The notes beneath the pieces were generated by a model, which had not been told where the DNA came from, ran no database searches, and saw nothing but the letters and a program-made list of their open reading frames with translations. Below are positions 43,632 to 53,210 of a stretch of 64,000 bases of DNA, piece after piece (the first letter of the stretch is position 1; each line of letters opens with the position of its first letter). This DNA comes from Neorhizobium tomejilense (lineage in GTDB: Bacteria > Pseudomonadota > Alphaproteobacteria > Rhizobiales > Rhizobiaceae): assembly GCA_002968845.1 (NCBI GenBank), contig PVBG01000028.1, positions 1 through 64,000 on the forward strand. The letters run 5' to 3'. A program made the position numbers and the translations under genes.

Positions 43632-44656
43632 GACAGGACATGACGACAGAAAAAAACCAGCAGGAACCGATGCTGGAACTTCGTTCCCTCGCCAAGACGT
43701 TCACCAAGCCGGTCGGCGTGGCCGGGCACATCGCCAACCTCTTTGGCGCCGGGGTCAAGAGGATCGACGTGCGCGCCGTCGCAGGCATCGATCTTTCCGT
43801 CAGAAGGGGGGAGGTCGTCGGGATCGTCGGCGAGTCCGGCTGCGGCAAGTCCACCGTCGCAAGGATGATCGCCGGTATCAGCAGTATCAGCGCCGGCACC
43901 ATCAGCTACAAAGGGGTTCCGTCCGCGACGATGACGCCCCAGCAGCGCCAGGATTTTGCGCTGAGCGTCCAGATGATTTTTCAGGACCCGTTCGCCTCGC
44001 TTAATCCGCGAATGCGCGTGATCGACATCATCGGTGAAGCGCCCGTCGCCCACGGGTTGATCCGCAAGGCCGAGCAGCGGGCCTACGTCGTCGACCTCAT
44101 GGAAAAGGTTGGACTTTCCGGCGCCTATGCCAATCGCTACCCGCACCAGTTTTCCGGCGGTCAGCGGCAGCGCATCGGCATTGCCCGTGCTCTTGCGGTC
44201 AAGCCATCATTGATCATCTGCGACGAGGCGGTCGCGGCACTCGACGTATCGATCCAGGCGCAGGTGCTGAACCTCTTCATGGATCTGCGCGACGAGCTGG
44301 ACCTGACCTATCTGTTCATTTCGCACAATCTCGGGGTCGTCGAACATATCTCCGACCGTGTGGTCATCATGTATCTCGGCCGGGTGGTGGAAATCGCACC
44401 GACGGAAGAGCTCTTTTCCACGCCCAGCCATCCCTATACGCGGCTGTTGCTGGAGCAGTTGCCGGTGCTTGAAGCCGGGGAACGCGACTACAAGCCGATC
44501 CAGGGCGAGCTCCCGTCGCCGCTCAATCCTCCATCGGGTTGTCCGTTCCATCCGCGCTGCCCGCGCGCGATGGATCGCTGCAAGCGAGACATTCCCGAAC
44601 TCAAAGCGATTGGCCCTGGGCGCCTTTCAGCCTGTCATCTCAACGAAGCGGCCTGA
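43628..44656 (+). CDS. ABC transporter ATP-binding protein, DppF type
   Basis: The 342-residue ATPase has Walker A GESGCGKSTVARM, Q-loop IFQDPFASLNPRM, signature FSGGQRQRIGIARALAV, Walker B LIICDEAVAALDVSIQAQ and switch FISHNLGVVEHIS. The cysteine-rich C-terminal tail GCPFHPRCPRAMDRC is intact. The usual DEP is DEA here, an unusual change after the catalytic glutamate. ATG 43628 is preferred over the longer frame from 43538. Confidence 0.93.
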   Translation: MRQDMTTEKNQQEPMLELRSLAKTFTKPVGVAGHIANLFGAGVKRIDVRAVAGIDLSVRRGEVVGIVGESGCGKSTVARMIAGISSISAGTISYKGVPSATMTPQQRQDFALSVQMIFQDPFASLNPRMRVIDIIGEAPVAHGLIRKAEQRAYVVDLMEKVGLSGAYANRYPHQFSGGQRQRIGIARALAVKPSLIICDEAVAALDVSIQAQVLNLFMDLRDELDLTYLFISHNLGVVEHISDRVVIMYLGRVVEIAPTEELFSTPSHPYTRLLLEQLPVLEAGERDYKPIQGELPSPLNPPSGCPFHPRCPRAMDRCKRDIPELKAIGPGRLSACHLNEAA

Positions 44657-44658
44657 CC

Positions 44659-45906
44659 ATGCAAATCTTTAAAACCACCCCGCTCGCCGGAGACACCTTG
44701 ATCCCGGCGCTCCTCGTCAGCGCGCCTTTCAGGGCTGCAGTCAATTCACTCGCACAAACGCATGATCGTTTCATCAGCGAGCTCGTAACACTCACCGAAA
44801 TTCCGGCACCTCCCTTCAAGGAAGAAGTCCGCGGGCGGGCGTACCGGGACATGCTGGAGGCTGCGGGCTTGAAGGATGTCGCGATCGATTCCATCGGCAA
44901 TGTCACGGGCGTTCGCCGGGGAAAGGCTTCGGACGGGCGTATGATCGCGGTTTCCGCTCACGTCGATACCGTGTTTCCCGAGGGGACCGATGTTACCGTC
45001 CGGCGTGAGGGTTTTCGTCTTTCCGCACCGGGCGTGGGCGACAACACCCGTGGCCTTGCCGCCATCCTGGCCTATCTCCGTGCTCTCGATGCCGTCGGAA
45101 TGGAAACTCGGGACGACATTCTTGTTCTGGCGAGCGTTGGCGAGGAAGGCGAAGGCGATCTGCGTGGCATGCGGCACTTCTTTGCCAACAGCGCCTATCG
45201 TGGCCGAATTGCCGCTCTCATATGCCTTGATGGCCCGACGCCGGCCGATACTATCGTTTCCGCGGGAACGGGATCGAAACGCTACCGGGTGACGTTCCGA
45301 GGGCCGGGTGGCCATAGCTTTGCTGATCATGGCATCGTCAATCCGATGATTGCCGCAGCCCGTGCTGTTGTCGAACTCGGGCGTCTTTCCTTGCCGGACG
45401 ACCCGAAGACCACGTGCAGTTCCACGGTCATAAAAGGCGGCAGTTCCGTCAATGCCATCCCTGCTGAGGTTTCGCTGATGGTGGACCTGCGTTCCAATTC
45501 GGCATCTGAACTGGTGGACCTCGATACCCGTTTTCGCCAGATCGTGCTGCAATCCTGCCATGTCGAGAACGATAGCCGCTCTATCGAGAAGGGCTCAATT
45601 GCTGTCGAGATCGTGCTGATAGGCGATCGGCCGGCCGGGTTCACCACCGATGGTGAACTGACGCGATCTGCAGCGGCCGCCATCGCAGCGATTGGCCAGA
45701 CCCCGGTGTTCAGCTCGTTTTCGACAGATGCCAACGTCGCCATGAGCCTCGGCGTTCCAGCCGTTACCCTTTCGTGGGGAGGGAAGGGCGGCGACGCCCA
45801 TACGCTGGGCGAGTGGACGGACGTGGATCCGGCGACGACTCTTCCGGAAATGTCCGTCGGACTGGCCGTGCTGCTCGCCTGCGCGGGCGCCGATATTCTG
45901 AAGTGA
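44659..45906 (+). CDS. M20-family peptidase (peptidase-T/carboxypeptidase-like)
   Basis: The 415-residue protein has the M20 metal site: VSAHVDTVFPEG (first H and D), GVGDNTRGLAAILAYL (bridging D), SVGEEGEGDLRGMRHF (catalytic E pair), and a dimerisation-domain histidine (GPGGHSFADHGIVNP). A final metal-ligand-like segment is GGDAHTLGEW. It probably removes residues from peptides or acyl amino acids brought in by the transporter. The ATG is two bases after the dppF-type stop. Confidence 0.9.
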   Translation: MQIFKTTPLAGDTLIPALLVSAPFRAAVNSLAQTHDRFISELVTLTEIPAPPFKEEVRGRAYRDMLEAAGLKDVAIDSIGNVTGVRRGKASDGRMIAVSAHVDTVFPEGTDVTVRREGFRLSAPGVGDNTRGLAAILAYLRALDAVGMETRDDILVLASVGEEGEGDLRGMRHFFANSAYRGRIAALICLDGPTPADTIVSAGTGSKRYRVTFRGPGGHSFADHGIVNPMIAAARAVVELGRLSLPDDPKTTCSSTVIKGGSSVNAIPAEVSLMVDLRSNSASELVDLDTRFRQIVLQSCHVENDSRSIEKGSIAVEIVLIGDRPAGFTTDGELTRSAAAAIAAIGQTPVFSSFSTDANVAMSLGVPAVTLSWGGKGGDAHTLGEWTDVDPATTLPEMSVGLAVLLACAGADILK

Positions 45907-45913
45907 TCGAGGA

Positions 45914-47380
45914 ATGACCGATATGCAGGACAAGGCTGAAGCGACACGGCGCAACGACGTTCTCGACGCCGACCATATTTCACGCTGCGCCGACGCCAAG
46001 GCTCCGGCCTTCATCGATCTCAGCGATCGCGTCTGGGGCATGCCGGAGCTGCGTTTCGAGGAGTTCCGATCGGTGGAGGAGCATATTGCCGCTATGGAAG
46101 CCGAAGGCTTTCGTGTCACCCGCGGGATCGCAGGAATGAAGACCGCCTTCGTGGCCCAAGCAGGCGAAGGTGACGTCACGATCGGGTTCCTTGGGGAGTT
46201 CGACGCTCTGGCCGAGCTTTCCCAGGAAGCCGGCATCACGGAGCAGCGGGCTGCCGAGCCGGGCGCCAATGGCCACGGATGTCATCACAACCTCCTGGGC
46301 GCCGCATCGCTTCTTGCGGCAGTCGCCCTCCGGGACGCTTTGGCCGAAAGCGGTGTGAAGGCACGGGTTCGATATTATGGGTGCCCTGCCGAAGAGGGGG
46401 GATCGGGTAAGACCTATATGGCGCGCGCAGGCGCATTTGATGATCTGGATGCCGCCTTCTGCTGGCACCCTTGCGTCTACAACGCCGTCATGTCCTCTTC
46501 GACGCTCGCCAATATCCAGGCCTATTTTCGCTTCAGCGGTCGTGCGGCGCATGCCGCGATGAGCCCGCAGGTCGGTCGCAGCGCTCTCGACGCCGTCGAG
46601 CTGATGAATGTCGGCATCAACTATATGCGCGAGCATATGCCCTCGGACGCCCGCGTGCATTATGCGATTACCCAGACTGGCGGCATTTCTCCCAATGTCG
46701 TGCAGGCTTCCGCAGAAGGTCTCTACCTGGTCCGTGCGCCAAGCCTCGGTGATGTCCGCAGCCTTTTTGAGCGGTTGCGCAAGATCGCCGAGGGTGCTGC
46801 GCTCATGACCGAGACGAAGGTCGAGATGGTGTTCGACCGCGCCACTTCGAATATCCTCCCCAACCGTACCCTGGAGGAGGTGATGCATGAGCAGTTTACG
46901 AGGCTGGGTGCCCCCGATTTCGATGAGGCGGACTTCGACTTCGCCGACAGGTTACGGGCCGCCGCACTGACGGATGACGACGTCCGCGCGAGCGCCGAAG
47001 CCTTTGGCGGGCCGGCCGATTATCCGAAAACTCTGCATGATGGGATTCTGCCGCTGCCAGAAAAGCCCGGCCTGCTCTTTGGTTCGACGGATGTGGGCGA
47101 TGTCAGCTGGGTTGTGCCCACCGCGCAGTGCCTGACAGCGACCGCGGCGATTGGCACGCCGTTTCATGCCTGGCAGACCGTAACACAAGGCAAGCTGCCG
47201 GCCGCCCACAAGGCCATGGTCACGGCCGCCAAGGTGATGGCGGCAACCGCTGCAAGGGCGATTGCCAATCCGGCATTGTTGTCGCGCGCCAAGGAAGAAT
47301 TGCACGGACGGCGTGGTGGGCTGGCGTATCGGACCCCGCTCCCCAAAGACAGTGAGCCACCGATCCGAGCCGACCGATAG
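45914..47380 (+). CDS. M20D-type amidohydrolase (AbgB-like)
   Basis: The 488-residue protein has the M20 motifs IGFLGEFDALAELSQEAG, GANGHGCHHNLLGAASLLAA and YYGCPAEEGGSGKTYMARAG, then CWHPCVYNAVM. Its length and motif spacing resemble the AbgB subunit of p-aminobenzoyl-glutamate hydrolase and related N-acyl-amino-acid amidohydrolases. It closes the operon that starts at 37611. Confidence 0.88.
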   Translation: MTDMQDKAEATRRNDVLDADHISRCADAKAPAFIDLSDRVWGMPELRFEEFRSVEEHIAAMEAEGFRVTRGIAGMKTAFVAQAGEGDVTIGFLGEFDALAELSQEAGITEQRAAEPGANGHGCHHNLLGAASLLAAVALRDALAESGVKARVRYYGCPAEEGGSGKTYMARAGAFDDLDAAFCWHPCVYNAVMSSSTLANIQAYFRFSGRAAHAAMSPQVGRSALDAVELMNVGINYMREHMPSDARVHYAITQTGGISPNVVQASAEGLYLVRAPSLGDVRSLFERLRKIAEGAALMTETKVEMVFDRATSNILPNRTLEEVMHEQFTRLGAPDFDEADFDFADRLRAAALTDDDVRASAEAFGGPADYPKTLHDGILPLPEKPGLLFGSTDVGDVSWVVPTAQCLTATAAIGTPFHAWQTVTQGKLPAAHKAMVTAAKVMAATAARAIANPALLSRAKEELHGRRGGLAYRTPLPKDSEPPIRADR

Positions 47381-47484
47381 GTAGTTCTAAATAGAAGCGG
47401 CTCACCTGGTCGCCGGCAGCTCGTGAGGTTTCCGCTTCGATCACGGCAGCAGCGGTGGTCGTCCCTCGATGACAATGGCCACGT

Positions 47485-48369
47485 TCACCCCATGCGCTCG
47501 GAGGCATAGGAACCCGGGCTCGCCGGGAAGACGACGGTGCGATGTCCGTTAATGAAGGTGCGGTGGTGGATATGGGCGTGGATGGCGCGCGCCAGCACCT
47601 GGCTTTCGACGTCGCGGCCGAGAGAGACGTAGTCATCCGGAGACTGCGCATGAGTGACGCGCACGGTGTCCTGTTCGATGATCGGACCTTCGTCGAGATC
47701 GGCGGTGACGTAATGGGCCGTGGCGCCAATCAGCTTTACGCCACGTTCGAAAGCCTGCTTGTAGGGATTGGCGCCCTTGAACGACGGCAGGAAGGAATGA
47801 TGGATGTTGATGATCCGGCCGGACATCTTCTGGCACATCTGATCGGACAGGATCTGCATGTAGCGGGCAAGCACGATGAGTTCGGTGCCGGTCTGCCCGA
47901 CGAGGTCCATGATGCGCGCTTCGGCCTCAGGCTTGTTGGCCTCGGTCACCGGAATATGATGGAAGGGGATATCGTGATTGACCACGACCTTCTGGTAGTC
48001 GAAGTGGTTGGAGACCACGCCGACGATCTCGATCGGCAGTGCGCCGATCTTCCAGCGGTAGAGCAGGTCGTTCAGGCAGTGGCCGAAACGCGATACCATC
48101 AGCAGGACCTTCTCCCGCTTGGCGGCATCATGCAGGCTCCAGGTCATGCCGAAACGCTCGGCGATAACGGGGAAGCCCTGTGCGAGCTTCGCTTCATTGG
48201 CCTCTTCCTCGGAGATGAAGGAGACGCGCATGAAGAACCGACAGGTGCCGAGGTCGTCGAATTGGGATGAATCGACGATGTTGCAGCCCTGATCGGCGAG
48301 ATAGCCGGAGACCGCAGCGACGATGCCGCGGGTCGACGGACAGGAAATGGTCAAAACATAGGTCTTCAT
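47485..48369 (-). CDS. purU: Formyltetrahydrofolate deformylase
   Basis: The 294-residue protein has an N-terminal ACT domain (VLTISCPSTRGIVAAVSGYL) and the formyltransferase-like catalytic domain (INIHHSFLPSFKGANPYKQA, VTADLDEGPIIEQDTVRVTH), with the catalytic HHSFLPSF motif. It hydrolyses 10-formyl-THF to formate and THF. PurU genes often accompany oxidative demethylases that load C1 units onto THF. It is the last gene of the leftward cyclitol transporter unit, and demethylation of a methoxy group would supply its substrate. Confidence 0.95.
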   Translation of the reverse strand: MKTYVLTISCPSTRGIVAAVSGYLADQGCNIVDSSQFDDLGTCRFFMRVSFISEEEANEAKLAQGFPVIAERFGMTWSLHDAAKREKVLLMVSRFGHCLNDLLYRWKIGALPIEIVGVVSNHFDYQKVVVNHDIPFHHIPVTEANKPEAEARIMDLVGQTGTELIVLARYMQILSDQMCQKMSGRIINIHHSFLPSFKGANPYKQAFERGVKLIGATAHYVTADLDEGPIIEQDTVRVTHAQSPDDYVSLGRDVESQVLARAIHAHIHHRTFINGHRTVVFPASPGSYASERMG

Positions 48370-48429
48370 GGTCATCTCGCGAATGGCCTGTGACGGCGTC
48401 ATCTGAATTGTAGGACGGGTGCATAGGGG

Positions 48430-48465
48430 GAGGCGGTGCAGGTTGCTCGCAACCAGCACCGCCTC
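48430..48465 (-). terminator. Long hairpin between permease and purU
   Basis: GAGGCGGTGC and GCACCGCCTC form a 10-bp stem enclosing a second stem (GGTTGC/GCAACC). It lies just past the permease stop. With no T-run after it on the minus strand, it may limit but not block transcription into purU. Confidence 0.55.
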
Positions 48466-48483
48466 GGCGCCTGGGGAGGTTCT

Positions 48484-49566
48484 TCAGGCGCGGGATTTCT
48501 TGCGTTGGCGGTGCACGTCGATGACGACTGCCGCGACGATGATCGCGCCCTTGACGATCTCCTGGTAGTAGGCGCCGACCTTGAGGAAAGTGAAGCCGGA
48601 GGTCACCACACCGAGAATAATGGTACCGATTACCGTCCCGGTGATCCGGCCGACGCCGCCGGAGAGCGAAGCGCCGCCGATGACGGCCGCCGCGATGGCG
48701 TCGAGTTCGAAGGAGACGCCCATGTTCGGCTGGCCGGACTGGGCGCGGGCAGCGAGCATGACGCCGGCGAGGCCGGAGAGCAGGCCGGCCACCGCATAGA
48801 CCTTGATCAGGTGCTTGCCGATATCGATCCCCGAGACGCGTGCAGCCTGGCTGTTGGCGCCGATGGCATAGGTGAACTTGCCGTAGCGGGTATAGGACAA
48901 TGCGACGTGGAAGATGATTGCCACGGCGAAGAAGACGATGACCGTTCGCGGGACGGGAAAGCCCCAGAGACTGAAGCTCTGGCCGAGCCAGGCGAAGTTT
49001 TCGTTGAGCAAAGCGACGGGTTGGCCTTCGGTATACCATTTGGCCAGGCCGCGGACTGAAACCATCATGCCAAGAGTGGCAATGAAGGGCGGAATGCCTG
49101 TCTTGGCGATGAGAAGGCCGTTCAGATAACCCAGGAATGCGCCGAGCAGCACGCCGACCAGAAGCGGCCAGAACGGGCTTGAATCGATGAACCAGTCCAG
49201 GCCGAAAGCGGCGTATTCCGGTTGCAGGAAAACGGCCCGAGCATTCAGCGAGGTCTGGGCGAAGCTCGCAGCCACCATGGCGATAAACCCGACCATGGAG
49301 CCGGACGAGAGATCGACCCCGCCGGTGATGATGACCTGCGTCACGCCGACGGCGATGATCCCCGTGACGGCGACCTGCAGGACGATGATGGACAAGCGCT
49401 GCTTGTTCGCCAGAAAGCTTTCGCCCACGACGTACCAGCCGATCACTTCGAAGATAAGGGCGATCCCGATCAGGACGGCCAGGATCGAGAATTCCGGTGG
49501 AAGTCGCCGAATTTTCTTCAAGCCCGTCTTGGAGGTCTCCCCCAGTTCGTTGATGGCATCAGACAT
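48484..49566 (-). CDS. ABC transporter permease, RbsC type
   Basis: The 360-residue membrane protein has about ten hydrophobic segments and the RbsC/BPD_transp_2 signature (GFIAMVAASFAQTSLNA, LNGLLIAKTGIPPFIATLGM). An internal GGASLSGGVGRITGTVIGTI segment is characteristic of sugar and inositol permeases. It forms the channel for the solute bound by the neighbouring binding protein. Confidence 0.94.
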   Translation of the reverse strand: MSDAINELGETSKTGLKKIRRLPPEFSILAVLIGIALIFEVIGWYVVGESFLANKQRLSIIVLQVAVTGIIAVGVTQVIITGGVDLSSGSMVGFIAMVAASFAQTSLNARAVFLQPEYAAFGLDWFIDSSPFWPLLVGVLLGAFLGYLNGLLIAKTGIPPFIATLGMMVSVRGLAKWYTEGQPVALLNENFAWLGQSFSLWGFPVPRTVIVFFAVAIIFHVALSYTRYGKFTYAIGANSQAARVSGIDIGKHLIKVYAVAGLLSGLAGVMLAARAQSGQPNMGVSFELDAIAAAVIGGASLSGGVGRITGTVIGTIILGVVTSGFTFLKVGAYYQEIVKGAIIVAAVVIDVHRQRKKSRA

Positions 49567-49587
49567 GATATCCTCCCGGCTGTGCCG

Positions 49588-51141
49588 TCAGCGCGACGCC
49601 AGCTCCATTATCTTGACTTGATCGGCTTCGGCCCTGTCCAGGATGCCTGTGACCCGCCCCTCATGCAGCACGACGATGCGATCACTCATGCCGAGCACCT
49701 CAGGCATCTCCGACGAGATCATGATGATCGCCACACCCTGGCCCGCGAGCTGCGAGATCAGCCGGTGGATCTCGGCCTTGGCGCCGACATCTATGCCGCG
49801 GGTGGGTTCGTCGAGGATCAGGATCTTCGGATTGGTCATCAGCCAGCGACAGATCAGGACTTTCTGCTGGTTGCCACCCGACAGGTTGATGATCGGCTCC
49901 CGCATGTCTGGCGTGCGAACCCTGAGGCGGTTGGCCATGTCGGTGGCCGCCTTCCGCAGCTTTTCCTGCTCTACGAAGCCGAGCTGCACATAGCGCTGTT
50001 GCAGCACCGCCATCTGCGCGTTTTCCTGGATGTCGAGCAGCAGGAAACAACCGGTTTCCTTTCGATCCTCCGTCAGAAACGCCATGCCGTGCGCCATGGC
50101 GACGGACGGCGAGGAGACGGTCAGTTGCTTGCCGAAGAGCTCGATCGTCCCGGAATTTGCGGGCGTCACGCCGAAGATCGTCTCCGCGACGTTGGACCGG
50201 CCCGAGCCGACGAGGCCGGCAAAGCCGAGGATCTCGCCGGCCCGGAGATCGAACGACACGTCGCGGAAGACGCCGTTCAGCGTCAGCCCTTTTACCGACA
50301 GCACGACGTCGCCGATCTGCGCCGGTTCTTTCGGGAACATCTGGGTGATCTCGCGCCCGACCATCATGCGGATGATGTCTTCGCGGGTCACCTCCGAGGA
50401 ATTGCAGGTCGCAACGTACTTGCCGTCGCGAAAGACGGAGAACTCGTCAGCGATCTCGAAGAGTTCGTTCATCTTGTGGGTGATGTAGATGATGCCCTTT
50501 CCTTCCTCGCGGAGGGAACGGATGATCCGGAAGAGGTGGTTCACCTCCCTCTCGGTGAGGGCCGATGTCGGTTCGTCCATGATGAGGACATCGGAATCGA
50601 AGGATACGGCCTTGGCGATCTCCACCATCTGGCGGTTGGCCACGCTGAGCTTGCCGACCTTGATTTCAGGATCGATCTCGATCCCGAGGCGCTCAAACAG
50701 CGCGTCCGTCCGACGGTTCATTTCGGCATGGTCCACGATACCGAAACGTCCGAGCGGCTCACGGCCGATCCAGATGTTTTCCGACACGGTCATGGGCGCC
50801 ATCAGATTCAGTTCCTGATGGATCATCGCGATTCCGTTCTGAAGCGCGTCGAGCGGATTCTTGAGGCGGATGTCGACGCCGCGCAGTTTGAACGAGCCGC
50901 TGTCGGGCGTGTAGATGCCCGCGAGGATCTTCATCAGCGTGGACTTGCCGGCGCCGTTCTCGCCCATGAGGGCATGCACCGTCCCGCGTTTCAGCTTCAA
51001 CTGCACGTTGTCCAGAGCAACGACCCCTGGAAATTCCTTGCGCACGTCCTCGACTTCGAGAAGATATTTGCTGCCCGGAACAGCGCCGCTCCTGCGAACG
51101 GCCTCCATGGTCTGGGGACTGATGATGCGTTCAGCCGACAT
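49588..51141 (-). CDS. ABC transporter ATP-binding protein, RbsA type (two ATPase domains)
   Basis: The 517-residue protein has two tandem nucleotide-binding domains. The first carries Walker [13 protein letters not shown], signature [15 protein letters not shown] and Walker [14 protein letters not shown]. The second carries a variant Walker [15 protein letters not shown], signature [14 protein letters not shown] and Walker [20 protein letters not shown]. This duplicated layout is that of RbsA/XylG. ATG 51141 follows GTGGAGGAGGACCACC. Confidence 0.95.
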   Translation of the reverse strand: MSAERIISPQTMEAVRRSGAVPGSKYLLEVEDVRKEFPGVVALDNVQLKLKRGTVHALMGENGAGKSTLMKILAGIYTPDSGSFKLRGVDIRLKNPLDALQNGIAMIHQELNLMAPMTVSENIWIGREPLGRFGIVDHAEMNRRTDALFERLGIEIDPEIKVGKLSVANRQMVEIAKAVSFDSDVLIMDEPTSALTEREVNHLFRIIRSLREEGKGIIYITHKMNELFEIADEFSVFRDGKYVATCNSSEVTREDIIRMMVGREITQMFPKEPAQIGDVVLSVKGLTLNGVFRDVSFDLRAGEILGFAGLVGSGRSNVAETIFGVTPANSGTIELFGKQLTVSSPSVAMAHGMAFLTEDRKETGCFLLLDIQENAQMAVLQQRYVQLGFVEQEKLRKAATDMANRLRVRTPDMREPIINLSGGNQQKVLICRWLMTNPKILILDEPTRGIDVGAKAEIHRLISQLAGQGVAIIMISSEMPEVLGMSDRIVVLHEGRVTGILDRAEADQVKIMELASR

Positions 51142-51163
51142 GGTGGTCCTCCTCCACGAGAGT

Positions 51164-51191
51164 GATCCGCTGCCTCGCAAGGCAGCGGATC
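51164..51191 (-). terminator. Intercistronic hairpin between binding protein and ATPase genes
   Basis: GATCCGCTGCCT and AGGCAGCGGATC make a perfect 12-bp stem with a 4-nt loop, in the gap between the binding-protein stop and the ATPase ribosome site. No T-run follows it on the minus strand. It probably keeps ATPase and permease expression below that of the binding protein. Confidence 0.65.
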
Positions 51192-51204
51192 GGCCCGTTC
51201 TCGG

Positions 51205-52128
51205 TCAATTCTTCGTCGTGAACTTGGTCATGTTTTCAGGCGTCACGAGCTGGAACGGGATCCAGACCTTGGCGTCCACCTTCTCACCCTTGGCGAGCTT
51301 TATGGCAGCGGCGACCGCACCCGAGCCCTGGCCGAAGGCATCCTGGAACACGGATACATCCAGATTGCCTGCCTTCATGTAGGCGAGCGCTTCCTGGGTG
51401 GCATCGATGCCCGCAACGACCACGTCCTTCATATTCCAGCCGGCGGATTTCATGGCGTTGATCGCGCCAATCGCCATGTTGTCGTTGTTGGCGATGACAG
51501 CCGCCGGCTTGTGACCGGCCGCGATCCAGTTGGTCATCAGGTCCTGCGCCTTGACCGGATCCCATACGGCGGTCTGCTGGTCGAGGATCTTGATGCCCTT
51601 GCAGTCCGGCGTTGCGATCACGTCGTGGATGTCCTTGGTGCGCTGGACGGCAGCCTGGTTGGCAAGATCGCCGACCATGACAAGGATATCGCCCTTGCCG
51701 CCCAGGAGGCGACATACTTCCTTGGTCTGCAGCGTGCCGGACTGAACTTCGTCGGAGGCGACGAATGCCCCCTTGGGGCCAAGCTTGTCGACGTCTGCCG
51801 GCATCCGGTTGACGTAGACGATCGGGATGCCGGCATCGTTCGCCAGCTTCGTCATCGGCGCCGTTGCCGTGGTATCGACGGCATTGACGATGATCGCATC
51901 GGCCTTCGAGGCGATGAAGTTCTGGATCTGGGAAAGCTGCTTCTGAACGTCATCATCCGCGATTTCGATCTGGACCGGCTGTTTTGCGTCGGCCGCAGAC
52001 TTCTCGATACCCTTGCGCAGAACGGTCAGGAACGTGTCGGAATTGGCCATGGACACGCCAATATTGCCTGCATAGGCGCTCGATGCCATCAGAACGCCGA
52101 GCGCGGCACCCGCCAAAAATTTCTTCAT
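51205..52128 (-). CDS. Periplasmic sugar/cyclitol-binding protein, RbsB/MocB-like
   Basis: The 307-residue protein has a signal peptide (KKFLAGAALGVLMASSAYA) and the type-I periplasmic-binding fold (NIGVSMANSDTFLTVLRKGI, SKADAIIVNAVDTTATAPMT, AVIANNDNMAIGAINAMKSA). The sequence resembles the ribose/inositol group, which includes the rhizopine-binding protein MocB. This, together with the mocDEF genes, is why I infer a cyclitol ligand. It starts at ATG 52128, inside a longer frame. Confidence 0.9.
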   Translation of the reverse strand: MKKFLAGAALGVLMASSAYAGNIGVSMANSDTFLTVLRKGIEKSAADAKQPVQIEIADDDVQKQLSQIQNFIASKADAIIVNAVDTTATAPMTKLANDAGIPIVYVNRMPADVDKLGPKGAFVASDEVQSGTLQTKEVCRLLGGKGDILVMVGDLANQAAVQRTKDIHDVIATPDCKGIKILDQQTAVWDPVKAQDLMTNWIAAGHKPAAVIANNDNMAIGAINAMKSAGWNMKDVVVAGIDATQEALAYMKAGNLDVSVFQDAFGQGSGAVAAAIKLAKGEKVDAKVWIPFQLVTPENMTKFTTKN

Positions 52129-52240
52129 CTCTTCCTCCTCTGAAACGGTGCCCGGCGAACACCTCAAAAAGCCGGTCGCCTCCTCCCCGAAGGCAATCTT
52201 ACGAACCAGTCCGGTCACTGCCACCGGATCGGTGAAGACG

Positions 52241-53053
52241 TCAAAGTCTGTCCCGGATCAGCTCCATGCTATTGCGGACCATCGCTTGCGGATCGCTCGA
52301 TGCGTGAACGGATGACGCGAACGGTTCGAACGAGAACGGGCCGGGATAACCAGCGTCGACGAGCGCACGGATTTGACCGATATTGTCCAGCCGGTCCCGT
52401 GCCGTCACCATCACGCGATGCGGGTCGCGCATGGCGTCGATTCTGACGTCCTGGTCATCGACGCCTGAAATGTGCACCAGCCCCGTCAAATCCGGGAAGA
52501 TATCCGGCTCGCCAGCCAGCACGTGGTGGAAAGTATCATGAACCAGCTTGAAGCTCTGGCGGCCATTGATCGCGGCAATCGCTTCCGCTGCTTCTTTCTT
52601 GGAGCGAAGCGAGCAGATCTGGAAACCGAGCGGCTCCACGAGGCCGATGAGGTTATTGGCCTGCAGGATGGGTTTCAGTGCCTTGAGCGCAACGCGCAAA
52701 TTCCCCTGACGCTCACCCTCCAGCCTGCCGCTTCCGTCGTTGACGGGTACCAGAACCAGAGCTTTTGCGCCGCAGGCAGCGGCATAAGCGGCCAGTTCCC
52801 GGGCTTCCGCTTCCCGTTCCGGCGTCCATTCGTTGAAGCGCTGCAGGGCATTGATCGAAATGATCTCGGTTCCGCGCGTCTTTGCCAGGTCGCGGACCGT
52901 CTCGGGTGAAGTCCCGTCGAGTATGGCATTACCCGCAAGATCGTTGCGGATTTCGAATTGCCGAACACCGAGCGACATGCCCAGTTCGAAAAAAGCGCCG
53001 AGCGGCATGTGTGGCGCAACCATGTGGTTGAGCGCGAAGGTAAGCGCGGCCAT
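52241..53053 (-). CDS. TIM-barrel sugar isomerase/epimerase, IolI-like
   Basis: The 270-residue protein has the xylose-isomerase-like TIM barrel with metal ligands in order: GLVEPLGF (E), KLVHDTFHHV (D), LVHISGVDDQ (H) and FSFEPFA (E). These match 2-keto-myo-inositol isomerase IolI of the inositol pathway; SINALQRFNEW also parallels the IolI region. It may isomerise inososes from cyclitol breakdown. It is the first gene after the regulator in the leftward unit, preceded by GGGAGAACTC, with palindromes upstream. Confidence 0.85.
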   Translation of the reverse strand: MAALTFALNHMVAPHMPLGAFFELGMSLGVRQFEIRNDLAGNAILDGTSPETVRDLAKTRGTEIISINALQRFNEWTPEREAEARELAAYAAACGAKALVLVPVNDGSGRLEGERQGNLRVALKALKPILQANNLIGLVEPLGFQICSLRSKKEAAEAIAAINGRQSFKLVHDTFHHVLAGEPDIFPDLTGLVHISGVDDQDVRIDAMRDPHRVMVTARDRLDNIGQIRALVDAGYPGPFSFEPFASSVHASSDPQAMVRNSMELIRDRL

Positions 53054-53139
53054 GAGTTCTCCCGAAGTTTGGCGCGGCCGGCTTTCCTCCTCCGTCCCGC
53101 CGAACGAAGTCATCAGGTTTCGTGGCGTTGGTCAAAGAA

Positions 53140-53170
53140 GAAATAGCAATATTCTATTTCATTCATGAAA
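53140..53170 (-). promoter_or_regulatory. Two palindromes upstream of the IolI-like gene, candidate LacI operator
   Basis: GAAATAG-N7-CTATTTC (53140-53160) is a perfect 21-bp interrupted palindrome. It overlaps TTTCATTCATGAAA (53157-53170). They lie between the LacI stop and the start at 53053. On the minus strand the core reads ATAGAATAT, which also occurs upstream of the LacI gene. Confidence 0.6.
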
Positions 53171-53210
53171 GAATTTGCAGATTGTTATGATGGATTTCCA
53201 TCATCGCGGC

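Noticed and set aside
49222-51165. Plus-strand open frame of 647 residues
   Set aside because: It lies antisense to the RbsA-type ATPase and its permease, which have complete family motifs. Long antisense frames are expected in high-GC DNA.
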